This document shows, piece by piece, positions 24,544 to 32,904 of a DNA stretch of 64,000 nt. Under the pieces are notes generated by a model. That model had not been told where the DNA came from. It did no database searches and was given only the letters and a program-made list of their open reading frames with translations. Every line of letters begins with the position of its first letter. The stretch's first letter is position 1. Origin of the DNA: CAYRSS01 sp964426945. GTDB lineage: Bacteria; Planctomycetota; Phycisphaerae; UBA1845. Position numbers and translations under genes: made by a program. The stretch is taken from the NCBI GenBank assembly GCA_964426945.1, contig CAYRSS010000002.1, positions 108,680 through 172,679 on the forward strand, read 5' to 3'.

Positions 24544-27500
24544 ATGTCCACCCCTCAATTCCGCGCAGCGGCGCTGGCGGCGATCGCGCTGTCCGTGACC
24601 GCGGGCCAGCTTCAGGCGCAGGTCGCGTCGGCGCTGCTCCGCGAGGGTCAGCCGCTCGGCGGGCCCGGCTACACGATCTTCTCGCTCAACAATCCGCAGA
24701 CGAACAACGTCGGCGGGTACTCCGTGCAGGTCAACACCCGCGACACGGGCGGCGGCGGCGGGCCGGATCTGAGCAACATCTGGGGAAACGCCTCCGGCGG
24801 GCCGGGCTCGATCCTGCTCACCGAATCGTCGTACCCGTTCGGCGAGTTCACGCTCGTCCAGACGGCGTTCGAATCCTTCAGCGGCTTCAGCAACGCGGGC
24901 CAGTCGGCGATCAGTGCGACGGGCACCGGCGGACCGGTTGACGGCTTCGACTCGGTGTGGCTCGATGCGATTCCGATCGCGGTCGAGGGAGCCCAGCTTC
25001 CCCCACCGCTCGACACCAAGTTCTGGTCGTTTGCCAGCCGCCCGACCGTGACCGGCAACGGCACGGTGTACTTTGCCGGCGGCACGCGCGACACCCAGAA
25101 CGGCGGCACGACCGCCCGCGGCCTGTTCGACGGGAACGGGCAGGCGATCGCCTACTCGGGCGACCTGCTGCCCAACCTGCCGGCCATCCTTGACTTCGGC
25201 GGCAGCGCCATCGCGTTCGGGTTCCGGTTCTCGGGCAACGGTACGAACTGGATCGCCGAGGCCCTGATGGAAACCACTGGCACCGGCCTGGCGACATCCA
25301 ACGATGAGGCCGTCGTGATCAACGGCGTCGGGCTGATGCTCGACGGCGTGCTGCTCCGAGAAGACAACCCCGTTCCTGCCAGCATTGGCGGCCTGCCGGG
25401 CGAGACCTGGTCGTCGGTCGATCAGACCGTGATCAACGAAGCGGGCGAGTACCTGATTACGGGTAACACCGCCGACGGGGGAACGACCACCGATGAGTTC
25501 GTCATTCTCACCGGCCAGATCGTCCTGCGCGAGGGCGACTTCATCGGCCCCGACCAGATCGCCGGCGCGATCGAAGCGGGCGATCTGAATGAGAACGGCG
25601 ACTGGGCCGTCGTGTGGGACCTCGAGGCCGGCACGGCCGATCCCGAGGCCCTCATCGTCAACGGCATCGTCGTGCTCCGCGAGGGTGACATCGTCGATCT
25701 GGACGGCGACGGCATCGCCGAGCCGAATTCACACCTCGTCGATTTCACCGGCATCGACTCGCTCGCCATGTCCGATCGCGATGCCTCCGGCGTGGTCCGC
25801 GTGTACTTCAATGCGGACATCGACATCAACGGCACCTCGTCCTCGACGGACGACATCGAGGCGCTGATGGTGTTCGCCGTGCAGGTCGGGCCGCCGAACC
25901 CGATCGGCGCCTGCTGCCGCGGCGAGGGCGCGTGCACGATGGGCACGGCCAGCGAATGCCTCCAGTATGTCTGCGACGTCACCGCATTGAGCGGTGCCAC
26001 CTGCTTCGGCGACGCGGACGGCAACGGCGTGGTCAATTCGGCCGATCGCGGATTCGTGTCGGCCAACATCGGCCGTACCGAGTTCGACCTGATCTGCCAG
26101 TTCGACCTCGACGGCAACGGTACGATCAACTCGGCTGATCGCGGGTTCATCTCCGCGAACATCGGGCTCTGCAGCGATCTGCCCGACTACCAGAACGGCA
26201 GCGGCCTGAAGGACGGGCTGCCCGATTCGCGGTTCCCCTCTTCCGGCGTGTTCCTCGGCGCAGGCACGGAGTGCTCGACGGCAGTCTGCCCGGAGTATGA
26301 CCGGCTGGCTTCGTCCGCGGTGCTGCTCGTGTCGATCCCGCCGGGTGCTCCGCCGATGCCGATCACGCTCGACTCGAACTCCGCCGGAGACACGGTGGTC
26401 TCGCGTCGCGACATGCCCTACACCACCGGCCAGAACATCCCGACGGAAATGGTGCAGCTCGACTTGCGGGCCGCGGTTTCGCCGGTTGGTCCGGTGATGC
26501 TCTTCGAGGATCCCCAGCTTCGATCGCCCGGCGCGGTCACGAGCGTACAGGCCGACCAGTTCGGTCGCTTCCTCAGCGGCAACAGCTCGTTCGACATCTT
26601 CGTGAGGGCATACCTGCCGCAACTGGGCCTCACCGTCGACACGGGCGGTATTCCGATCCGCATGGAGTCGCAGGGCATCAACGCCCTGCCGCCGCTCGGA
26701 GCCGTATTCTCCACGCCGCCGACGGTCACCTACGGGCTGTTCGCCGACGGCGTGCTTGTGGGCACCCTGCTGAGCGTAACTCACGAGTTGAGGAACTGCG
26801 ACTGTCCGGATGATGGCGACTTTGGCCGCTGGAACGATGACGCCGGCAATCGCAAGAACAACAACTGCTACAACTACGCCACGAACCAGCGGACCAACAC
26901 CTTCGCCCAGCCCGGCCGCGAAAACGGCGCGCAGGCCGCGGAGATGTCCTGCGCCGCGGTGCAGGCGGCGGCCATCGCGGACGGCGCCATGGCCATCGCC
27001 GGGCCAGGGCCGTGCCCGGCGGACAAGTGCCTCGTCGCCCTGGTGGTCGCACCGGGCGAGGACTATCACTGGTACCGCTACAACGACGACGGCACCTGGA
27101 CGCACAAGCCGGGTGAGACCGAGGCCACGAGCGAGGACTCCAGCGGCGCCGCGATCGCGGACCCGCGGACTGCCGACCGCCGGTTCAAGAACGACGACGG
27201 CACGTTCGATCCGGGTTACACCGACTTCTGCTCGTTCATGTGCGTGGCGTGGGACATCGCCGTGTCGCGCTCCGAGGACGACCTCCGCGGTTCGTCGTTG
27301 GCGCGAGTGTCGATTCTCAACAGTGCGGGTCTCGAGAACCCCGGCTGGGCGATCACGACCGAACTCGACCTCCTCGAGATCGAGTCTCGCCTGGCGGGGC
27401 TGGTGCCCACGGCTGATCCGGGCTGGACGTCGACGCTGGGCTTCAGCGGCATAGCGGTCTATCGCGAGACCGATCCCGACTTCCCGCAGGCCGTGCGTGT

Positions 27501-27621
27501 GTGGGACGGCGTGATCGAGATCGGCGAGGGCACGTCGCGCAGCTACTACCTCGACTCGAACGGCCTGGATACGTACCTGCGCAGCCAGGCGGTCGCGATG
27601 GGGCTTGGCGACGAGCTGTGA
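24544..27621 (+). CDS. Large secreted protein with LREG repeats, Ca-loop module and possible Cys-His domain
   Basis: A 1025-residue protein with a clear signal peptide (ALSVTAGQLQAQ) and GGAGAGGAA upstream of the ATG. The first 440 residues have at least four strand repeats around LLREGQPLG, VLLREDNPVP, IVLREGDFIG and VVLREGDIVD, consistent with a propeller-like domain. Residues about 455-540 form a Cys-rich module (GACCRGEGACTMG ... CLQYVCDVT) with two Ca-loops, DADGNGVVNSADRGF and DLDGNGTINSADRGF, resembling dockerin type I. Near 770-890 is a distinct domain with NNNCYNYATNQRTNTF, VVAPGEDYHWYRYNDDG and DPRTADRR. This suggests a Cys-His, papain or NlpC-like fold, but that is not proven. It would be surface-exposed. 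A strong terminator follows. Confidence 0.85.
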   Translation: MSTPQFRAAALAAIALSVTAGQLQAQVASALLREGQPLGGPGYTIFSLNNPQTNNVGGYSVQVNTRDTGGGGGPDLSNIWGNASGGPGSILLTESSYPFGEFTLVQTAFESFSGFSNAGQSAISATGTGGPVDGFDSVWLDAIPIAVEGAQLPPPLDTKFWSFASRPTVTGNGTVYFAGGTRDTQNGGTTARGLFDGNGQAIAYSGDLLPNLPAILDFGGSAIAFGFRFSGNGTNWIAEALMETTGTGLATSNDEAVVINGVGLMLDGVLLREDNPVPASIGGLPGETWSSVDQTVINEAGEYLITGNTADGGTTTDEFVILTGQIVLREGDFIGPDQIAGAIEAGDLNENGDWAVVWDLEAGTADPEALIVNGIVVLREGDIVDLDGDGIAEPNSHLVDFTGIDSLAMSDRDASGVVRVYFNADIDINGTSSSTDDIEALMVFAVQVGPPNPIGACCRGEGACTMGTASECLQYVCDVTALSGATCFGDADGNGVVNSADRGFVSANIGRTEFDLICQFDLDGNGTINSADRGFISANIGLCSDLPDYQNGSGLKDGLPDSRFPSSGVFLGAGTECSTAVCPEYDRLASSAVLLVSIPPGAPPMPITLDSNSAGDTVVSRRDMPYTTGQNIPTEMVQLDLRAAVSPVGPVMLFEDPQLRSPGAVTSVQADQFGRFLSGNSSFDIFVRAYLPQLGLTVDTGGIPIRMESQGINALPPLGAVFSTPPTVTYGLFADGVLVGTLLSVTHELRNCDCPDDGDFGRWNDDAGNRKNNNCYNYATNQRTNTFAQPGRENGAQAAEMSCAAVQAAAIADGAMAIAGPGPCPADKCLVALVVAPGEDYHWYRYNDDGTWTHKPGETEATSEDSSGAAIADPRTADRRFKNDDGTFDPGYTDFCSFMCVAWDIAVSRSEDDLRGSSLARVSILNSAGLENPGWAITTELDLLEIESRLAGLVPTADPGWTSTLGFSGIAVYRETDPDFPQAVRVWDGVIEIGEGTSRSYYLDSNGLDTYLRSQAVAMGLGDEL

Positions 27622-27674
27622 TCCGGGTTGAGAGCCGCGTGATCCCCTCACGCGGCGTCTGAGTCGTCCACTCC

Positions 27675-27715
27675 GGGGCGGCGGGGCCCACCAGGCTTCG
27701 CCGCCCCTTTTCTTT
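27675..27715 (+). terminator. Intrinsic terminator
   Basis: The stem GGGGCGGCG pairs with CGCCGCCCC and is followed directly by TTTTCTTT. It lies 54 bases after the stop of the secreted protein gene. This is the clearest intrinsic terminator in the window. Confidence 0.85.
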
Positions 27716-27811
27716 CGCGCGGCCGGTCACCCCCGGGGCGCTGGCCGACCCGCGCGCCGGGCTCTATAGTGCCCCGCACCGGCGGCCTTGCCCCGGGCCC
27801 AGGAGATTCGC

Positions 27812-28663
27812 GTGAACAAGCTCTTCATCCGGTCGACATCGGTTTTCGCCGCGCTTGTCCTTGCTGCGCTGCTGCTCCACGGTTGCGCAGTCAACCCGGA
27901 CGGCAATTTCGGCAGCGGCGACACGGAGCCGGACGAGCTTGACCCGGCCGTCACGCAGGCGGTCGAGTCGGTGAGCGATCAGTTCGAATCGGCGTTCGCC
28001 GCGCTGACCACCGGCGTCACGGTGGAGCCCGACATCATCCTCAACCCGCCGGCCTCCGGGTGCCCCGCGGTAGAGACGGAAATCGTCGGCACCAGCGGCG
28101 TACTGACGTTCGACTATGGCGACGGCTGCGCGAGCGACCTTTTCCAGGGAGCCGTGGTTGCGGGCGCGATCCGCATCGCCATCGACATCGTGTCGCAGGA
28201 GATCAGCCTCGATTACTTCGACTTCATGCTGGACACGCGAACCATCGACGGCCGGGTGGTCGTCGCCCTGGCGGGCATCAACCCCCAGAACCGGACGATC
28301 GACGCTACGCTCGACGTCACGACGGCCGGAGTGGGCTCGATTGACGGCATGATGACGGTGACCTCCTCCGAAGCCGCCGAAGGGATGGAGATCGTCATTA
28401 CAACCGGGACCTTCCGCGTCTCCGACGTAGAGGCCGGCCGGTTTTACGATGTGACCGCTACCGACGTAATTTCCAATCGCGGCAAGAACGGGACTGCCGC
28501 CCCCGAGGCCGGCACGGCCAGCTTCGAGATCGCCGGCGCCGGTCCCGGCGGCGCGGCCCTGCTGGTCGTGGTCACCTTCACCGAGGATACGCCCCTCACG
28601 GGGGTGGTGCTGGTCCAGGTCGGTTCGCTGGCTCCCGTCGAGTACCAGCTGCTCGGGCTCTAA
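27812..28663 (+). CDS. Lipoprotein of unknown function
   Basis: A 283-residue protein starting at GTG 27812, chosen because AGGAG lies 8 bases upstream. A TTG-initiated longer frame has no such signal. The signal peptide AALVLAALLLHGC ends at a lipobox-like Cys, followed by an Asp/Glu/Gly-rich linker. The mature domain is rich in short beta strands and contains SGVLTFDYGDGCASDLFQG, a pattern seen in secreted planctomycete lipoproteins of unknown role. A -10-like TATAGT at 27765-27770 lies 41 bases before the start, so it may have its own promoter. I do not recognise the family. Confidence 0.75.
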   Translation: MNKLFIRSTSVFAALVLAALLLHGCAVNPDGNFGSGDTEPDELDPAVTQAVESVSDQFESAFAALTTGVTVEPDIILNPPASGCPAVETEIVGTSGVLTFDYGDGCASDLFQGAVVAGAIRIAIDIVSQEISLDYFDFMLDTRTIDGRVVVALAGINPQNRTIDATLDVTTAGVGSIDGMMTVTSSEAAEGMEIVITTGTFRVSDVEAGRFYDVTATDVISNRGKNGTAAPEAGTASFEIAGAGPGGAALLVVVTFTEDTPLTGVVLVQVGSLAPVEYQLLGL

Positions 28664-28722
28664 CCCCCCCGGCCGCGTCCCCGGCCTCACCTGCTCGGAT
28701 TAGCGGACGGGCGACCCCTCCG

Positions 28723-28740
28723 CCGCCCCACTGGGGGCGG
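28723..28740 (+). terminator. Weak hairpin after lipoprotein gene
   Basis: The stem CCGCCCC/GGGGCGG has a 4-base loop, 59 bases after the stop, and no T tract. Possible terminator only. Confidence 0.35.
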
Positions 28741-28868
28741 TAAGTCTCGCAGACTCCGAAGTATGCCGATGGATGAGCAAGCTCTGGGGACTATCCCCAA
28801 AGCAGGACTTTTCCTGCGCGGTAGCGGTCGTGCCGACCAGCCTGCTGCGCCTGGCTCGATGCGGCTGC

Positions 28869-30452
28869 ATGACGGAACAGGCTCACATCGGATCGGTGTT
28901 GCTGGTCGACGATGACGCGAAGCTCCGCTTCGTCCTGTCCGCGTACCTGCGCAACGCCGGCTTCGAAGTCTTCGAGGCCGAAAACGGTCACGAAGCCATC
29001 GACCTCGCCCGCCAGGCGAAGCCCGACGTCATCATCATGGACGTAGCGATGCCGACGATGGACGGCATCGAGGCGACCCGGCAGATCAAGGCTACGCCCG
29101 ACCTGGGCGCGATTCCCATCATCATCCTGACCGCCAGCGCGAAGACGGCCGACCTGCTCGTCGCCTTCGAGGCCGGCGCACAGGAGTACGTCCGCAAGCC
29201 GTTCGAGCTGACGGAGATGCTCGCGCGACTCCGCACGGTGCACCGCCTGGTGCTGGCGCGTCGCGAGCTGGACACGCTCAACCGCCGGCTGGAGTATGAG
29301 GTTCAGGTCAAGTCGCGGCGTCTCCAGGTGTTGTACGACTATATGCGCGACCTGAATCGCGCCGACAGCCAGGACCAGATCCTCGACCTTGTCGTCCGCG
29401 CGGTGGGCGATGTCTGCGGCGCGCGGCGTATCTCGATCATGCTGATGGACGGCAAGGGAGAGCACCTGGTGTGCCGCCGGGCCGTCGGCATCGACCCGTC
29501 CGTCGCGTCAGCCATTCGCATCGCTCCGAACGAGGGGATCAGTGGCCAGGTGTTCCGAACCGGCCGGACGCTGGCTGCCAGCACCGTAGGCCCCGGCACG
29601 TCGGATCGTGGCTATGACGCCGAAGCGTTCGTCAGCACGCCGCTGGAGACCCCTGCGGGCGTGCTCGGCGTGGTCAACGCCACCGACAAGCCCGATGGCG
29701 AGGCGCTGCTTCGCGAGGAGGTCGAGTGCATCCGTTCGATCGCGGATGCGGCGGCGATCGCCCTCGACAACGTTCGGCGCCGGGATCAGCTCTCACAGTC
29801 GGTGCGGGTGCTGCTCAAGACAGTCGGCCACCTGGCGGAGTACCGCGACGAGGAGACGACGCTGCACCTGGAGCGCGTCGCGCGCATGACCGGGATCCTG
29901 GCGCGGCAGCTCGCCCGTAGCGGCCCCTATGTGAAAGAGATCCACGAAGAAGCGATCTCGATGCTTGTGCAGGCCGCGCCGCTGCACGACATCGGAAAGG
30001 TCGGCATCCCCGACGAGATCCTCACCAAGCCCGGTCGCCTCACGGATGAGGAGTTCCGGATCATGAAGTCGCACACGGACATCGGCCGCCGCGTGCTCTC
30101 GATGCCGCTGGACGAAGCGCACCCGGTGCCGCTGCTGAAGATGTGCATCGACATCGCCTACTGTCACCACGAACGCTACGATGGCCGCGGCTACCCGCGA
30201 CGCATCGTCGGCGAAGCGATCCCGCTGTCGGCGCGCATCGTCGCGCTGGTTGACGCGTATGACGCCATCACCAGCCGCCGCCGGTACAAGGCTGAGCGAT
30301 CTCACGAGGAGGCCGTCGAGATCATCCGCGCGGAGCGCGGGGCGCACTTCGACCCGCACATCGTGGACGCATTTCTCGTGTGTCACGCCGAGTTCGACGG
30401 GGTGCGGGCGCGCTACGCCGACGCCGTCGAACTCGCCGGCTCCCCCGCCTGA
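28869..30452 (+). CDS. Response regulator with REC, GAF and HD-GYP domains
   Basis: A 527-residue cytoplasmic regulator. REC domain (residues 1-125): acidic pocket VDDD at 13-16, phospho-acceptor Asp58 in IIMDVAMPTMDG, and Lys in VRKPFE. GAF domain (about 165-310). HD-GYP domain (about 325-510), with HDIGKVGIPDEIL near 375 and HHERYDGRGYP near 435. HD-GYP proteins of the RpfG type hydrolyse c-di-GMP, so phosphorylation probably tunes c-di-GMP breakdown. The frame is open from 28773, but the extra 32 residues lack REC character, so I start at ATG 28869. No Shine-Dalgarno is evident and no sensor kinase is adjacent. Confidence 0.92.
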   Translation: MTEQAHIGSVLLVDDDAKLRFVLSAYLRNAGFEVFEAENGHEAIDLARQAKPDVIIMDVAMPTMDGIEATRQIKATPDLGAIPIIILTASAKTADLLVAFEAGAQEYVRKPFELTEMLARLRTVHRLVLARRELDTLNRRLEYEVQVKSRRLQVLYDYMRDLNRADSQDQILDLVVRAVGDVCGARRISIMLMDGKGEHLVCRRAVGIDPSVASAIRIAPNEGISGQVFRTGRTLAASTVGPGTSDRGYDAEAFVSTPLETPAGVLGVVNATDKPDGEALLREEVECIRSIADAAAIALDNVRRRDQLSQSVRVLLKTVGHLAEYRDEETTLHLERVARMTGILARQLARSGPYVKEIHEEAISMLVQAAPLHDIGKVGIPDEILTKPGRLTDEEFRIMKSHTDIGRRVLSMPLDEAHPVPLLKMCIDIAYCHHERYDGRGYPRRIVGEAIPLSARIVALVDAYDAITSRRRYKAERSHEEAVEIIRAERGAHFDPHIVDAFLVCHAEFDGVRARYADAVELAGSPA

Positions 30453-30463
30453 CCGCTTTCTTG

Positions 30464-31237
30464 CTAGTATGTGAAATGCCGGATCGGCTCGCCGTGCTCC
30501 CCGATATGGGTCATGGCTTCGATGCCGATCTGAAGGTGGGTGTCTGACCAGTCCTTGGTCACCCTCGCGTCGCTCTCCTCGGTCTTGATCCCGTCCGGTG
30601 TGATCGGCACGTCCGAAACCAGCAGCAGCGCGCCGCGCGATATCTCGTTGCGGTGGCCCACGATGAAGATCGTGGCGGTTTCCATGTCGATCGCAATTGC
30701 CGTCATCGCGATGAGGCGCTCGCGGAAGGCGTCGTCGTGCTCCCACACGCGGCGGTTCGTGGTGTAGACCACGCCCGTGCGATAGTCGAGTCCGCGGGCG
30801 ACGATCTTGTCCGAGACAAATTTGTGGAGCTTGAACGATGGCAGCGCCGGCACTTCGGGTGGGAAGTAGTCCGTGGAGGTTCCTTCGCCGCGGATGGCAG
30901 CGATGGGCAGGATGAAGTGGCCGATTTCGGTGGTCTGTTTGAGGCCGCCGCACTTGCCGAGGAACAGCACGCCCTTGGGCTGCCGGGCGGTGAGCAGGTC
31001 CATGATGATCGCCGCGTTGGGCGAGCCGATGCCGAAGTTAACCATGCTGAGTCCGGCATGGTTCGTGGCGGCCTGCATCGGGCGGCCCACCCCCATCAGG
31101 TCGCACCGGAACTGCTCCGCGAAGCGCGTGATGTACCCGGAGAAGTTCGTGAGCAGGACGTAATCGCCGAAGCCGTCGATGGGCATGCCGGTGTAACGCG
31201 GCAGCCAGCCTCGGGCGATGTCGAGCTTGCTGGTCAT
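30464..31237 (-). CDS. amn: AMP nucleosidase (short form, PNP-family fold)
   Basis: A 257-residue phosphorylase-fold protein. Signatures include LTNFSGYITRFAEQF, HAGLSMVNFGIGSPNAA, LGKCGGL and EGTSTDYFPPEVPALPSF, and the sugar-binding helix motif DMETATIFIVGHRNEI. These match the short bacterial AMP nucleosidases that split AMP into adenine and ribose 5-phosphate. The E. coli Amn is longer, with an added N-terminal domain. The start at 31237 has AGGGGGA 7 bases upstream. It converges with the HD-GYP gene (11 bases between stops) and is divergent from the fatty-acid-type cluster. Confidence 0.85.
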   Translation of the reverse strand: MTSKLDIARGWLPRYTGMPIDGFGDYVLLTNFSGYITRFAEQFRCDLMGVGRPMQAATNHAGLSMVNFGIGSPNAAIIMDLLTARQPKGVLFLGKCGGLKQTTEIGHFILPIAAIRGEGTSTDYFPPEVPALPSFKLHKFVSDKIVARGLDYRTGVVYTTNRRVWEHDDAFRERLIAMTAIAIDMETATIFIVGHRNEISRGALLLVSDVPITPDGIKTEESDARVTKDWSDTHLQIGIEAMTHIGEHGEPIRHFTY

Positions 31238-31414
31238 GGCTGATCCCCCTGCCGGCCTGCACGAGGGCCGACCGACCGCCCCCGCCCCGGGACGCTCCTC
31301 GGGCCGACGGCTCGCCGCAGTGTACCGCAAGTGGCCGCCGCGAGCCCACCGCGGTTGGCAAGCGGGCCGGGATCCTGTATCGTCGCGCCGTCCCGCGGCG
31401 GACGGCGAGGCCAC

Positions 31415-31882
31415 ATGAAGTTCACCCTGATCGACAGGATCGTGGAGCTCCGGCCCAGGGAGCGGATTGTCGCGGTCAAGGCGGTCAGCCTGGCCGAGGA
31501 ATACCTGGCGGATCATTTTCCCACGTTCCCGGTACTGCCCGGCGTGCTGATGCTTGAGGCGATGGCCGAGGCCGGCGCCTGGCTGGTACGGGAGGCGCTG
31601 GCGTTTGAACCCAGCGCCGTCTTGCTCAAGTCCGCTCGGAACGTAACATACAAGAGCTTTGTGAAACCGGGTCGAGTTCTGCGGGTCGAGGTGGATTGCC
31701 GACGGCTCGACGACGCGGAGAGCGAGTTTTCGGGTACCGGCTTCTGCGACGACCAGGAGATGGTCCGGGGCCGGTTTTCGCTTACCCACTTCCGCCTGGC
31801 GGACCGCGATCCGCTGCTGGCGGAGGTCGACGCGGTGGCCCGTCGGGCGGCCCGCGCACAGTATGAGCAGATCCGGGCGTGA
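31415..31882 (+). CDS. FabZ-like 3-hydroxyacyl-ACP dehydratase, catalytic residues intact
   Basis: A 155-residue hotdog protein. The active-site pattern H34-F-P-T-F-P-V-L-P-G-V-L-M-L-E48 matches FabZ HxFPxxPxxPGVLxxE, with catalytic His34 and Glu48. It should dehydrate 3-hydroxyacyl-ACP. GAGG lies 5 bases before the ATG at 31415; the longer open frame from 31331 has no such support. It heads a five-gene plus-strand run with an ACP, a second hotdog protein and two ketosynthases. It is therefore more likely to serve this specialised cluster than housekeeping fatty acid synthesis. Confidence 0.87.
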   Translation: MKFTLIDRIVELRPRERIVAVKAVSLAEEYLADHFPTFPVLPGVLMLEAMAEAGAWLVREALAFEPSAVLLKSARNVTYKSFVKPGRVLRVEVDCRRLDDAESEFSGTGFCDDQEMVRGRFSLTHFRLADRDPLLAEVDAVARRAARAQYEQIRA

Positions 31883-31960
31883 TGCGTGGCACGGCCCCCC
31901 ACCGGGGCGCCGCGCGGGGTCCGGTCTGCATGGTCCCTTAGTTTCGGAGATGGCTGAGCC

Positions 31961-32368
31961 ATGGCGATGAGCCAGACTGACGTATTCGAGAAGGTACGCA
32001 AGGTGCTCGTGGATTCGCTGGGCGTCGACGAGGACGAAGTCACCATGGCGGCGACGCTTCAGGGCGACCTCGGCGCCGAGAGCATTGACATCCTCGACAT
32101 CTCTTTTGCGCTGCAGAAGGCGTTCAACATCAAGATTCCGCAGGGCGAGCTCGCCCCGCCGGAGGAGGTGTTCACCAACCCTGAGTACGTCAGCAACGGC
32201 GTGCTGACGCCCGCGGGCGTCGGGCGGCTCAAGAAGGCCATGCCCCACGTGAACTTCGCCGGCTTCGAGAGCAACCCGGCGGTGACGCGGATCGCCGACC
32301 TCTTTACCGTCGAGGCGATCGTGAAGTACGTCGAAGGCAAGCTCGCGGCGGCGCCGGCGGCTTCCTGA
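31961..32368 (+). CDS. Acyl carrier protein, extended form
   Basis: A 135-residue protein with an ACP fold. The phosphopantetheine site is Ser41 in LGAESIDILDISFAL, in place of the common DSLD. ACPs are usually about 80 residues. Here about 40 extra residues (FTNPEYVSNGVLTPAGVGRLKKAMPHVNF) are inserted before the last helix, TVEAIVKYVEGKL. Similar inserted ACPs occur in secondary lipid clusters. GGAG lies upstream of the ATG. It sits between two hotdog dehydratase genes and would carry the growing acyl or polyketide chain. Confidence 0.9.
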   Translation: MAMSQTDVFEKVRKVLVDSLGVDEDEVTMAATLQGDLGAESIDILDISFALQKAFNIKIPQGELAPPEEVFTNPEYVSNGVLTPAGVGRLKKAMPHVNFAGFESNPAVTRIADLFTVEAIVKYVEGKLAAAPAAS

Positions 32369-32412
32369 GTGCGGCGGCCACGCTGTCACCATCATGAGCG
32401 GGATGTCGCGCG

Positions 32413-32904
32413 ATGCGCTGGATGTGGATTGACAGGTTCGTCGAGTTTGTCTCCGGCCGCAGCGCCTGCGCCATCAAGAATGTGACGCGCGCCGAGGATC
32501 ACGTTCACGACAAGATCGCGGGTTTTGCCGTTCTGCCGCCATCCCTGATGGTGGAGGGCATGGCCCAGACGGCCGGTGTCCTGGTGGGCGAGGCCAGGGG
32601 CTTCGCCGAGAGCGTCGTTCTTGCCAAGATCCGCGTCGCGGAATTCGAGGACTACGCCTACCCCGGCGACCAGCTGCGCTACGAGGCCACCATCGAGTCG
32701 ATCGATGACCAGGCCGCGGTGACCGCGGGGGTGGTGCTTAAGAACGGCCGTCCGATCGGGCGCGTCGACCTGATCTTCGCCCACGTGAATCAGTCGGCCC
32801 GTGCGGCCGGGCTTCCGGAACATAATTTCGTGTTCACCGAATCGTTCAGCCAGATGATCACGACCGCTCGCCAGGCAGCGGCCACGGGAGGAGCCAGCTC
32901 ATGA
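32413..32904 (+). CDS. Second hotdog dehydratase-like protein, degenerate active-site loop
   Basis: A 163-residue FabZ-family protein. The Glu helix is kept (PSLMVEGMAQTAGVLVGEA), but the His loop is altered. Instead of HxFPxxPxxPG it reads VHDKIAGFAVLPPS, with no HFP and different spacing. FabZ and FabA active sites form across a dimer interface, so it may pair with the intact FabZ-like protein. It may also be a structural subunit or have lost activity. Its last bases overlap the next ketosynthase gene by 4 (ATGA), so it is translationally coupled. Confidence 0.82.
   Translation: MRWMWIDRFVEFVSGRSACAIKNVTRAEDHVHDKIAGFAVLPPSLMVEGMAQTAGVLVGEARGFAESVVLAKIRVAEFEDYAYPGDQLRYEATIESIDDQAAVTAGVVLKNGRPIGRVDLIFAHVNQSARAAGLPEHNFVFTESFSQMITTARQAAATGGASS

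Noticed and set aside
24544..27621. Cellulosome dockerin interpretation of the Ca-loop module
   Set aside because: No cohesin, scaffoldin or cellulase is present, and this type of module is widespread in planctomycete surface proteins, so only a dockerin-like description is justified.
31238..32395. N-terminal extension of the AMP nucleosidase frame across the dehydratase and ACP genes
   Set aside because: The extension lies opposite confident plus-strand genes. The ATG at 31237 has a strong ribosome site and fits family length.
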